From Zarea fungicola (taxonomy: Eukaryota > Ascomycota > Sordariomycetes > Hypocreales > Cordycipitaceae): a stretch of 56,376 nt of DNA. Shown here in pieces: positions 33,892 through 43,864 of the stretch; position 1 is the stretch's first letter; every line of letters begins with the position of its first letter. The notes beneath the pieces were generated by a model, which ran no database searches, had not been told where the DNA came from, and saw only the letters and a list, made by a program, of their open reading frames with translations. The translations under genes and the position numbers were made by a program. The stretch spans positions 1 through 56,376 of the forward strand of contig FWCC01000537.1 of NCBI GenBank assembly GCA_900169235.1, in the 5' to 3' direction.

Positions 33892-35979
33892 TGAAGTGAA
33901 GTGAGTTTAATCTTTATTAAAAAAATGGACGATTTATAAGGATAAGTTTATTATTCAAGTCTGTGCGCTTTTTCCCGCGCAAGATGTAGTAGATTGAGAA
34001 AACAAGTCCCGATTACTTCCCTCCACGAGTTGGCTAACACTACCCAGCACGGACGGGGGTCGGAGGAGGCCAACCTCACAAATGTGAAGAACGCTGGCAA
34101 CGCACAAGTAGCACTTTCGGAGGGCCTACACGAGGTCCAGAAGAGCTGTGGCGTTTCACTTGTCCAGGGGTACAAATAATCTTATAGGCGCGAATGGCTC
34201 GGCCACTTCATTGGGTGGCATGGCCCCCAATGATACGGATGGGGCAGTGTTTATTTTGATAATTTATATTTTGTGGGAGTCAACCGATAGAGACTTTGAA
34301 TATTAAAGTAAACGAAAGGTGAGCGATAGCCTGTTTGCGTCTTTGTCTGGTGGCTTAGTATTGGAGCTTCGTGATCCTGGCACTACTAGTGACCGTTAGC
34401 TTTTATTCCACCGCGGCGCGACCCCAGCCTCACCGCTGCACTGGCCAAGAGCTAACCGTAGAGCTTGAATCTTTGATCGGACCGCCCCATAACTAACCGC
34501 CTCAACTAAACTCTGCCCTGACTGCCCTGGTTGGATGGCGTTGCGGTGGTAGGATGCTGCTACAGCCACACTCCCGCCCCGCGAGATGGAGAGGCTGGTA
34601 GGCAAAGGAACCAAACAGAAGGAAAGAAAATTGCAATTAGAAGGAGGCGTATTCTTTTAGTTATACGTGTATCGCTGCGTCTCGCCACGGGTCGGGATAA
34701 TTTACTGCTCGCGGCCGCCTTTGGCACTCCACGACTCGTATCTTGGCACTGCATTAACGAGGCCACCAGAAGGCTAATGGTGGGAAATGATCACCAACCA
34801 AACAAGGGGGCAGCCTGAGTGGGCGAAGCTACACAGCAGTCTGGCCCCTGTCATTCACATATAGGGATTTTGATCGAGATGCTATGCCATGCATCCAGGC
34901 TTCCGCAGAGGCTGGATATGCCCAACGCCAACATGGAGGCTCAACGGGAGGGTTTACGGATGAACCGTTCGCCCTGCCATTTACCTCGCATCATGCCGCC
35001 CAAGTGTTACAGTAGAGCCCTGCTTTCTTTGCAGTGGAATGAGTCGAGTCAATGCCGAGTCAGGCAGACTTCTTCTACCTTCCAGGACTAGCGATGCAAT
35101 TGAACCAGCGCAGGGTCCAAGTAGTCATTAATACAAATAGTACAGTGGGCCGTCAACACCCTGCACCTGTTGGCAAAGCCTCACAGAGGCTTGTTTGTTT
35201 ACCTCCCAGCTGCAGCTTTTTTTATTACCGCCTAGGTTCCGAGGGAGCTGAGGGCGAGAGGACCTACAGAGTTTCGGAAAAGCTGCAGTCACAAGTCAGA
35301 TTCTGGCCCGGACGAGCTGCCAGTATGTCCCAGCACACAAAACCTACTATAGGTCCCAGCAGAAGGTCTCGGCCTCAGAAATTTCGATTGTCACGGCTGG
35401 TGAGGCAGGATTAAATATAGCTTCTGGAATAGATCCTTTCCTTCTATACATTATGACAAAGCCTACAGGCGACACCAGCTACATTAACTCCTCCTCTAAC
35501 ATCTATATTTCACACGCTCTCGTGCCACAGAGCAGTATATGCCCCGCCAGGCCGCCGCGCCGGGCGGCCATCCGTGTGCCGCCTTGTTGCCACTATTATG
35601 GCCCCTCATACCTTCCCACGATTCCTGCATCATAGTGTCAAAATCAAAAATGTACTTATTCCGACGGCAAATGCGTTCACATTTGTGGTCATTGCATTTG
35701 CGGGGCTCACTCACCGGAGTATGGGTTGAAAATCTTTGAGTGGGATTCCGTGCCATCGCGTGCATATAGCCCTCTTCTCCAAGAACAAATTGATTAGCCA
35801 ACACCTTTTTTCTCCCTCTCTCTCACTCTCTCCCTCTCTCTTTGAAACTAAGTAAACCATTTTTTACTCCAACCCTGTCAAACCTCGCTGCCAACATTCA
35901 GCCAATCTCACTTTATATACCTACATCCAAACATACATCATTCCATTCCGACCGTGAACTGGGGAATGTTGCAGTGGCC
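33892..35979. other. Divergent intergenic region between copies A and B
   Basis: About 2 kb between two divergently transcribed genes, so it should hold both promoters. A CT-rich pyrimidine tract at about 35812-35862 is a typical fungal leader or promoter feature for copy B. No other element is clear. Confidence 0.45.
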
Positions 35980-37329
35980 ATGACTATCAGTGCACTGCTT
36001 CGGTACTGTGCTGTCTCTTTTGTATTCCACACGCTTCTGGTCGCCCAGTACCTGTTGCACCTTGTTCACCCGTTGCACGACAGTCTTCAGCGACATCACA
36101 GCTGCGGCCCTACCTTAGGGTACGCCAACAAGCTGCGGCAACTGTTGGACAAAAACATCTTGCACGACTTTATTTTTACCGCTAGAAACAAGAGCATCTA
36201 CAGTAGCAATACTGGATCCAATGAAGATACGGATTGCATCGCCTTCTCGTCCGCCGACCACATTGTACCCCAAGTCCTGGCTCCTGTTACCGATAAATCC
36301 AGCATGTCTTTCTGGGCCCATGGCCCTACTTCTACTCCTCGCAGAACTTCAGCTCCGCCGGCAAAGGGACGCGGCAAGCAACGTTCTGGCGCCGGAGTCG
36401 GTAAATCCGGTGGTCGTACTCCTCTGAGTCGCACACGCAAGAGCGACAACGGTAACGGCAACGACAACGATGGCAATGACGAAAGCGACGACGACGGTGA
36501 TAAGAACAAGCGTGACGACTTGAATCTTGAAGACGACCGGGCAGTTGCCCCCTTATATGCATGTCCTTTCTTTAAATTCGATCCTAAAAAGTACTCTCGT
36601 TGTTTCCGAAAGTATGAACTGAGGCGGCCGTGCGATGTGAAACAGCATATACTTCGTTGCCACACTTTTGAAGGACTGTATTGTGTACGGTGCTGGAGCA
36701 GCTGGACGGCGGCCAAAGCACCGGAATGGGATGCCCACGTTGCCATCCTATCATGCATTCGCCTACCCCAGCCCGATCTTCTCCTTCCTCATGAACGAGA
36801 CTGGCTCAGAGACATGAGGCTAGATGGCAGTGATGAGTCTGCAAAGTGGTACCGCATGTGGAACTTGTTATTCGCCAACCATCAGCAGCCGCCATCGCCG
36901 TACGTGGACTACGGACCCGGAGAAGTTCTTGGGACCCTCGATAGTTGCCGGGAAAACTTACTACAGCAGCTCCCTCGTTTCGTCTTGCAGCTCAGGAACT
37001 CAGTGACCACCGAGGAGGAACAGGCTATCGGTCATGAAATCGATGCTATCTACCGTCTCCCTTTCAATCTGGACCATGCACAGGCGCCTAGATCTAGGCG
37101 ACAGCGAGCCTTGCAGCAACCGTCTTCTGATCAGCTCGCGCCATTTGCCGTCGCCTCCGAGCACACCACAGCTCCGCAGCCGCACCTTGTCTCGACCGGC
37201 CCGGATGAGGTTGACTGGGACCACTGGGAACGATTCTTGGCAATGGATGGAGCTGCAGGTGATGATTCTGCACCCGGTCCGCACCCGCCACCACCGCACC
37301 CGCCAGACGCACCCGCGCCGCGCGGCTAG
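35980..37329 (+). CDS. Protein with atypical Cys/His domain plus Trp-rich helix (copy B)
   Basis: The frame is open upstream to 35842, but the first ATG is at 35980, giving 449 residues; a second good start is 36304 (MSFWAHGP). I chose 35980 with reserve, since residues 1-108 are not obviously protein-like. A Lys/Arg-rich then Asp/Asn-rich disordered part (about 120-185) precedes the Cys/His domain at 193-259: ACPFFKFDPKKYSRC, VKQHILRCH, YCVRCWSSW, and EWDAHVAILSC. After it comes KWYRMWNLLFANHQQPPSPY (about 289-308), the equivalent of the Trp helix in copy A. The C terminus is Pro/His-rich. The same order of parts as in copy A, at similar spacing, shows that the two are relatives. Function unknown. 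Confidence 0.72.
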   Translation: MTISALLRYCAVSFVFHTLLVAQYLLHLVHPLHDSLQRHHSCGPTLGYANKLRQLLDKNILHDFIFTARNKSIYSSNTGSNEDTDCIAFSSADHIVPQVLAPVTDKSSMSFWAHGPTSTPRRTSAPPAKGRGKQRSGAGVGKSGGRTPLSRTRKSDNGNGNDNDGNDESDDDGDKNKRDDLNLEDDRAVAPLYACPFFKFDPKKYSRCFRKYELRRPCDVKQHILRCHTFEGLYCVRCWSSWTAAKAPEWDAHVAILSCIRLPQPDLLLPHERDWLRDMRLDGSDESAKWYRMWNLLFANHQQPPSPYVDYGPGEVLGTLDSCRENLLQQLPRFVLQLRNSVTTEEEQAIGHEIDAIYRLPFNLDHAQAPRSRRQRALQQPSSDQLAPFAVASEHTTAPQPHLVSTGPDEVDWDHWERFLAMDGAAGDDSAPGPHPPPPHPPDAPAPRG

Positions 37330-37562
37330 ACTTTTTCTCTCCGCCTGTAGTGGCGGGCGGCTGCCTCTACAAAAGTCGCGACACGCCGTACAGAGGGGCC
37401 GACTTCTGATGCAGGCCTTGGCTAACACCGGGACTTGATTGAAGTAAAGTGCTACCAAGCAACTTGACTGGTCATATCAATCTACGGGTGTACCAGTGTC
37501 CACTACACGCCTGCTCTACGAATGGCCATATACGTCCTCGCGGGGTGCAGATATGATCATGT

Positions 37563-37632
37563 TTGCGTTCTTGTTTCCTTCTTTTTCTTTTTCTTTTTCT
37601 CCTTCTTCTTCTTCTTCTTCTTCTTCTTATTG
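37563..37632. repeat. Pyrimidine microsatellite (TTTTTC and CTT units)
   Basis: A run of TTTCTT/TTTTTC followed by about nine CTT/TTC triplets, downstream of copy B. Simple-sequence repeat with slippage potential; it creates spurious long Phe/Lys frames on the two strands. Confidence 0.85.
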
Positions 37633-38472
37633 TATCGATTGAATACGCCGCTGCTATGTGCTCTCGATGCGTACGGCTCATGCAGTGTAACGAATATGAT
37701 GAATTGATTGCTGGGGTAATTACCTGTGGCATTATTAGCGAGCTGCGAGAGAAGGCAGCGCGGCGAACTCACGTATCGTGGTACAGGATTGTTACGGATT
37801 AGAAAAAAAGTCATTGTTTTGATTAGTTCAGGTTGAGTTTTGGTTTCTTTCTTTATTCTTAGCCTCAGCCACTTTCTCCAGTCTTGTTCAGCAGCAACAG
37901 CTCGATACATCATCTTCATACCAACACTTGAAGAGCATTTTTCCTTCGTCGTTTTCACCTTGTCATACCGGCAAGGTGTAAACTTGCTCTTTTTTTCCCC
38001 ATTTTTTCTCATTGGTACCATCCCATCGTGCTACTTTCGGGGAGGGCGATGTGGAAGATTCACTGAGCATTTTGTTTTTTTCTGAATCAAATCATTCACT
38101 CGCACTTTTCGATGCCTGGATGAGGGCTTTGGGATTATCTCATGTTTCAAATTTTCGTCTACACGCTACTTGCATAAGCAGCTCAGTAGTTTTATGCTAG
38201 CGTAGATTCAAAATGCCTGCCCAGAACACAAATTTTGTTACTTGGCCTTCATATTAAGTCGCCAAATACATGCAAACTTGAAATAAATTTTCCGCGCGAG
38301 AGTTCAAGACTAGCTGCATGTCTCAATCATGCGCCAGGTAGCATAGAGAATATATGGAAAAGTGAAAAACGGGACGAAGAAGTCAAGGTCGGGGTGAAGA
38401 GCGGATGATGAAGTGAAAAGTGAAAAGGGGCCAATCAAGGTAGGAATGGAAACGACAAAAACCTGTATAGAA
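37633..38472. other. Intergenic spacer between copy B and the HET gene
   Basis: The two genes are convergent, so this holds 3' ends. No gene recognised. Confidence 0.45.
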
Positions 38473-41058
38473 TCAATCCACCCGTTTCTCTAAATGATAT
38501 TCGTGATAAAGCTTGCTGATAAGTTCCTTGAGTATGACTTGGTAGAGAGCAGAGAGAGCCTCGTGATCATTCAGTTCCTCTACAGTATGACCGCATGCCT
38601 CTAAACCGGCGACCACACACTCCTCGCGGCGTAAAGTCCAAAAGTCATGCAGCAGTGAGACTGCAAAACCATTACCAGTCCTCAGGTATGGTCCACAGCC
38701 GTCAATGTCGCCGTCACCGCAACCACCGCCACCGCCACCGGATGGGGAGGAGGCCGCTTGCTCCTCGAGGTCCGGGAACAGCGACCAGTAGATGCGCCAC
38801 CAACGCTGCACCTCACTTTCATCACGGTGTCGTCTATCCACCTTCTTTAGGCGGCGCGCCTCGGATTCGCGGACACCCTTTCGCGCGGCATCGCCATGCG
38901 ACGGCAGCCGCCCGGCGGGGAGACAGGCACGCTCCAGGATGTGCACATCGCGGTCCTCGTCCCTGTCAAAGTCGCAGAGGCACCGCGGGCAATATGGCGA
39001 CCACGCATGGTGGGTGCGGACGTGGCGCAGCACGGCACCTATGCTCTGCAGGTCCTGGCCCCCGACAACACACGAGAGGTGCAGGCGTGGGTCGGCCGCG
39101 AAGAATGGACAGGCTAGGTGGAAGTAACCGTGGGGCTGGAAGACGGTGACGAGCTGCTGCTGCCGCGGCGTGATCCCGAAGTCGGGGGCGACGCTGCCGC
39201 TAACCAAGAGCGCGAGAGACTCTGGCCGGGCAAACCAGGCAGAGGTGTTGATCCGGCTTGACGGGGGGAGACGGTCTTCAGGCGGTGCAATGTAATGGGC
39301 GGTGGATATCCAATGGCAGACGCGCTCGTATGATGTCTTGAGCACCTGGTCGCGAATAGATGACTCCATGATGAGATTCTTGAGGCTGTTCTGATCGTCT
39401 TTATCTGGTGTGAGGGTGGTAGTGCTGTATGTCTCAGCAGCAAAGTCGTTGGCGCTGGTGGCATTTTCGCCCTGGTAGAGCCCTCCATTTCTATGCTGGT
39501 ACCCTTCGTAGTAGCCATCTTCGTCAGAATTCAGATCGATGACGCTGGCACGGGAGCTGGTACAAGCACTGCCGGAAGTTAAGCTGCCCAGATCGCTCCC
39601 TGCAGAAGATTGGTCGTCTTCTAGATCAGGATCGGAGAGTGTGTCATCGTTCGTAGGCTGGTGACGCTGCTGCCTCTGCTGCTCTTCTGATCCCATCCAA
39701 GAACCCGTCAAAGCCACGTTGAGGTGGCTGCCATCAGATGTATTCGACGGAGTGCGACTCTCCTGAGTCTGGGGAGTAAATGGCACCATCAACCTGTCAG
39801 TCTCCAACATCATCCTTGTGTCCAGGTCCTCGCTTTCTTGCGTAGACTCCTCCTGTTGCAGTACCACACAGGGTTGTGGCCCTTGTCTCCAGTACTGGTC
39901 ATTGCCGTCACACTTTGCGACATCAAGGCGGTAAGGCATACTGGTAAAGATAATCCGAAGAGACTGCGAATCTCTGTTATCAAGGTCTCGTGCTATGTCG
40001 ATTTTATAAGAGCTGTGAAGCGTAGATAACGGCACATACGACGCCGGTGCCACACGAAGGTAGACCCCATTCCACTCGCGGAGGCAGATAGCAATACTAT
40101 TCCCAGTATCCAGATCCTGGTGTCTCTGTCCAATCGCGAGAAGCAGACATCCAGCCTTTTTGCAGGCACGCGATTCTATTTCAATGCCCTTACTACTAAA
40201 ACAGACTTTGCCATTAAACATCCAGGGTCGCTGAAGCTCTTTGCTATTGGCAGTCGGTGTAAAGTGGCTAAACTCAGATGGTGACTGGGCTAGCAGGCCG
40301 CGGACCTCACCCACTTTCGCACTTTGCCATGCAAGAAGCGACCCGTCACGAGTATCTCGTAATATCTCCTCTTGTAAGCGTAAAAAGGCTTGTTTGGCAC
40401 CTTCACCATAGCGGATAGGCAAGGTCACGTTTGTGATTGCAATGAGCGCATATGCCACATCTTCCTCTCGCTCTGCGTTTCGGCCAATGGACCATGATAT
40501 TCGAACGCCAAGTGAAATATCAGAAGGTTTTGTACGACCTACCAGAACACTTTCAGGAATAGTGGTAATACTAGATAATAAAGACGCGAGCGTTGGTGAG
40601 TCTCTATTGCCCCTATAGTTCCATTTATAATCGTAAAACTTGACGCATGGAGGAAGGATCAGCTCTTGTAAAGTCCATACTCTCTTCCAGTACCGACATC
40701 GACTCCAGAAAGAATCGTCATCAAGTGTGTCGGCCGGTAGGTCGTGCAGGTATGCCAAGCATAGCGTCGAATTGCATAATCTCCGTCGAGAGCCGTTGAT
40801 GGCATCGTCAAGATCCACCATCGAAGATCTATCGATACAGAGTTCATCAATCCAGATGTACTCGACGCCGTTCTGCAAGGCACGGTCACATGCTTGCGCA
40901 AACTTTGCATTACAGAGGGCAGACGGTTCTTCAGCCGGCGTGGGCGGGGGGACCTGTCGGTCGGCAATACCGCGGGTGTGCGATAAAACGGCGTACGGCG
41001 GCAGTGCTCCATCTCGCAAGTCGACAACTGTGAGTGAGCGAGCGGAGACGAGCTTCAT
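38473..41058 (-). CDS. HET-domain protein fused to the atypical Cys/His plus Trp-helix domain (copy C)
   Basis: Single exon, 861 residues. I start at ATG 41058 (MKLVSARSL), because HET proteins begin close to this point; the frame extends to 41100 only through a TTG. HET landmarks are PYAVLSHTRG (about 22-31), EYIWIDELCID (about 66-76), AYLHDLP, KRVWTLQELILPPCVKFYD, and ALIAITNVTLPIRYGEGAKQ with FLRLQEEILRD. HET proteins drive incompatibility and cell death in fungal non-self recognition. A Ser/Asp-rich middle follows. At about 646-712 lies ACPFFAADPRLHLSC, RHVRTHH, YCPRCLCDF and RDVHILERAC, then RWWRIYWSLFPDLEEQAASS, the same pair of parts as in copies A and B. The usual Trp of the SHTWG block is Arg here. 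A Gly repeat (about 777-786) is low complexity. No break in frame. Confidence 0.85.
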   Translation of the reverse strand: MKLVSARSLTVVDLRDGALPPYAVLSHTRGIADRQVPPPTPAEEPSALCNAKFAQACDRALQNGVEYIWIDELCIDRSSMVDLDDAINGSRRRLCNSTLCLAYLHDLPADTLDDDSFWSRCRYWKRVWTLQELILPPCVKFYDYKWNYRGNRDSPTLASLLSSITTIPESVLVGRTKPSDISLGVRISWSIGRNAEREEDVAYALIAITNVTLPIRYGEGAKQAFLRLQEEILRDTRDGSLLAWQSAKVGEVRGLLAQSPSEFSHFTPTANSKELQRPWMFNGKVCFSSKGIEIESRACKKAGCLLLAIGQRHQDLDTGNSIAICLREWNGVYLRVAPASYVPLSTLHSSYKIDIARDLDNRDSQSLRIIFTSMPYRLDVAKCDGNDQYWRQGPQPCVVLQQEESTQESEDLDTRMMLETDRLMVPFTPQTQESRTPSNTSDGSHLNVALTGSWMGSEEQQRQQRHQPTNDDTLSDPDLEDDQSSAGSDLGSLTSGSACTSSRASVIDLNSDEDGYYEGYQHRNGGLYQGENATSANDFAAETYSTTTLTPDKDDQNSLKNLIMESSIRDQVLKTSYERVCHWISTAHYIAPPEDRLPPSSRINTSAWFARPESLALLVSGSVAPDFGITPRQQQLVTVFQPHGYFHLACPFFAADPRLHLSCVVGGQDLQSIGAVLRHVRTHHAWSPYCPRCLCDFDRDEDRDVHILERACLPAGRLPSHGDAARKGVRESEARRLKKVDRRHRDESEVQRWWRIYWSLFPDLEEQAASSPSGGGGGGCGDGDIDGCGPYLRTGNGFAVSLLHDFWTLRREECVVAGLEACGHTVEELNDHEALSALYQVILKELISKLYHEYHLEKRVD

Positions 41059-41574
41059 GATAGCCCGAGGTAGTAGAAATGAGGGTAAAGAGACGTTCAA
41101 TTAACGCCAGAGGAGAAGTTATGGCAATGTTATACACAGATACTTGACTGGGCGGAAGATGGGTGGAATTGTAGCAACCCATCTTTTCAAAACCGGGGAA
41201 AGTCGGGAAGATGTGCAGAGTCATAAGGCGACCAGGAATGTTTGTGAAAAGGCACTTTTGTGGAGATGAAGAGAGCTCGGACGAGCGGAGAGGTTTGAGG
41301 CCAGCAGTTGAGATGTTGGATAGGACAGCAAGGAAAAGAAACACACCGGTCTTCTGCCCTGACCTGCGGCACAGCCTTGGACGGGCCGTTCGATATTGAT
41401 AGCTGATTTCCCCACCATACCAGGCGGCAGCCAGGCGTCAATCATCAGCTGTGCTGCAGCTTTTAGCTACTCACCAAATCAGATCATATGCCGAAACCAA
41501 ATGCAGATGGCTTTAATGGTGTAGGTAGGTCCACCCAGGGATGAGACTGTCATTGCGACAGGTTTCGCAACAGT

Positions 41575-42036
41575 TCAATCAGGGGATCCAATGAGATATT
41601 GACTTTCGAGAATTCTATTAAAAAAAAAGGAAAAAATACGTTACACTAGCAATGTATATCCAGGTCCCATACAAGGCAAGCCTCCAAAGACGTACCTCAC
41701 GATGATGATTGTCTGGTTCGTTCGCTCTCCAGAGCTTCGAATCCCCAGGGCAGGCTGGATACGGTTTGCACAACCCAATACCGGAGGCTTGTACAATAGC
41801 CGATGAAGAATAGGAAGTTGATGCTTAACTTCCATAATGCAACGGGCCGATGACCGAAGATTCTCGACAGTAGCGGGCCAGTAGCGTGGTAAATGTTGAC
41901 CGCTTGGGCATCTACTATAGCCACGTACTACAAGCATGAACAGTACGGTCGATTGCCGAATGTCAAGTCGGGTATTGCCGGAGCATTGACGCCGACACCG
42001 CGCAATTGCGCGGGAGGTTGCCCAAACCCGCATCAT
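41575..42036 (-). CDS. Candidate small spliced gene, unknown
   Basis: Exons 41696-42036 and 41575-41614 (381 nt, 126 residues). Only the splice signals argue for it: a strong GAG|GTACGT donor, a long T tract and an AATAG acceptor, with frame kept to a TGA. The product is Arg-rich and without a recognised motif. A different frame over the same bases (41697-41924) looks more hydrophobic and could instead be the relic of a membrane protein. Confidence 0.25.
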
Positions 42037-42839
42037 TAATTCCTGCTGCAGTTGACCACGTTTGTGAGGACATTATATTTGGGGGCTGGCTAGTGTTTTT
42101 GGTGCTAGGCGACCAAAAATGGCACTGGTTCCATGCGTAGTTTTGGCTGCTTACGAAACAACCGTCGCCATGCCTCCCTCACATTTGTGAGATTTCCACA
42201 GCGGCATCCTGTTAGTGCCCCATCTGCCCCGGCAAGAGCCGGCCGGTGGTCTGAAACATTTCCGATCTGGGCCTCCCAACAGGATTTGTGGGTTGGCTCC
42301 TTGCCGTCTCAAAGCTTGTCTTGGAATTCGCTGGCGTTAGGATCAGTGGACACATCAACTTCTCATACTTTTTCCGCATTTGATCAACACCATATCGTTG
42401 ATTCTATAGGACTTGTAGAATGCAAGTTTCAGCCCCAATGGGGATCTTTTTCCAATTGCCAGCTAACCTTGATTGGCGCCGTGCCCGCCATCTTCGCCGA
42501 CCAAACACGCTTTCTCCCTACGCCAGGACCTGTTCTATTTTTATTTTCCCCTTCGTTTATGGGAAGTGTCGCATCGAATTTCTTAAACAGGGCAAGACCG
42601 CAATATGGCGGCGCGGTCACGTTGAGTCACAGCTATATAAGCTTAACCAGTCAACAATAATGCCGGTATCGTTGATATGAATCCTTTTTGAGGATTTGGC
42701 CTAGTGGCTAATGACGGTAGAAGTGGCTGACAACTGGTTACCGCTTGAGCCCGTGTCGGGTCAACCCCTCACACACTCCTACGCCGTCGGCATACCTGGC
42801 CGTCTCACCTTAATGCGCCTTACTTACCTAGTTCTTCCT
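42037..42839. other. Intergenic, ORF-bearing but unsupported
   Basis: A 175-codon ATG frame exists at 42133-42660 (plus), but the composition is unremarkable and no motif, intron or relative is recognised. At about 42696-42770 a tRNA-like A-box/B-box pair is noted in the findings. Confidence 0.35.
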
Positions 42840-43860
42840 TTATAACATAGCTAAATTTAATGTTCAATAACCTGCAAATAATGCCTAGGGTAGCTAGATA
42901 ATACCCAAGTTTAATATCTAATAATGCCTAGCGTAGCCAAAGTATAACCAAGTTTAATATTTAATAACCTACGAATAATGCCTAGGGCGACCTACTTTCA
43001 CTTTGTAGTGTGATCCTAAAGGAAACCTTCTATACGTTTCCGCTAGAATATTGGCTGGTACTACACCTATAAAGCTCAGATAAGTGTGGTGGATTATAGT
43101 GTATTAAAAAATCTATTGATTATCTAGGAGCAACTATGTAGACCCTATTTATATCCTACTATTATGTGTAGTAACTACGAAATGCATAGCTTAGCTATCC
43201 ACACAGATAATAGTAAGTAACTACAAGCGAGGCTAGTAATTGTCTTGCTCTGCCATGACGTAACTACTATACTGTATCATATTACTATGTGTCCTCAGTG
43301 TCGTGTCTAACTATGCTGTATCTTATTACTATGGCGTGTCTAACTGTGCCGTGCCCAAGTGTGCCGTGTCTTATTACTATGACGTATCCTACTATGCCAT
43401 GTCGTACTTACTTAGTACTATGTGCTTAAGCAGGCAGTGTTGTTGGGCTTCTTCTACTGCCCCGTTCTATCAGAGTTCTCTGTTGCCTCATAACCCATCG
43501 CATCCTTTTTGCGCAACTAATTTCTTACCACCTAAGCTATGCTAGTAAATTCCTCTTATTGCTGCTTTTTGGCCCAACAATTTTGGCGGATGCGTCGGTA
43601 TTTTTCTTGCTGCTCCGGGCTCCTGGCCACGGCTCGTGATTAGTGCCTTTCTTGCTGTGCCAACACCTTACCTGCTTGTTCCACGACCCGTCCATGGGTC
43701 TCCTTCGGGCCGCCTTTGCCTCTATATGTCACAACGATACATTTATAACACCTAGTACTAATATTAAGAACAGCTAATATAGTATTGTAGCCATAGCTGA
43801 CTTTAATATTTAATAACCTATAAATAATGTCGATATAAGTATTCCTATTCTTATTCCAAC
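42840..43860. repeat. AT-rich patch with degenerate direct repeats
   Basis: A unit of about 40 bases built on AAGTTTAATATTTAATAACC plus AATAATGCCTAGGG recurs near 42856, 42913 and 42952, with a more distant copy near 43797. Between them, at about 43280-43400, shorter units built on TGTCTTATTACTATG recur at least three times. The whole patch is rich in TA dinucleotides, consistent with RIP-type decay, and sits directly after the stop codon of the Zn2Cys6 gene. Confidence 0.6.
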
Positions 43861-43864
43861 ATGC

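Noticed and set aside
37557..38021. 154-codon minus-strand Lys-rich frame
   Set aside because: Created by the pyrimidine microsatellite; not a gene.
38595..39149. 184-codon plus-strand frame inside the HET gene
   Set aside because: It is the antisense shadow of the GC-rich Cys/His region of copy C; His/Arg-rich content and no motif.
42133..42660. 175-codon ATG frame on the plus strand
   Set aside because: No motif, no splice signal, no recognised relative; composition is that of the surrounding noncoding DNA.
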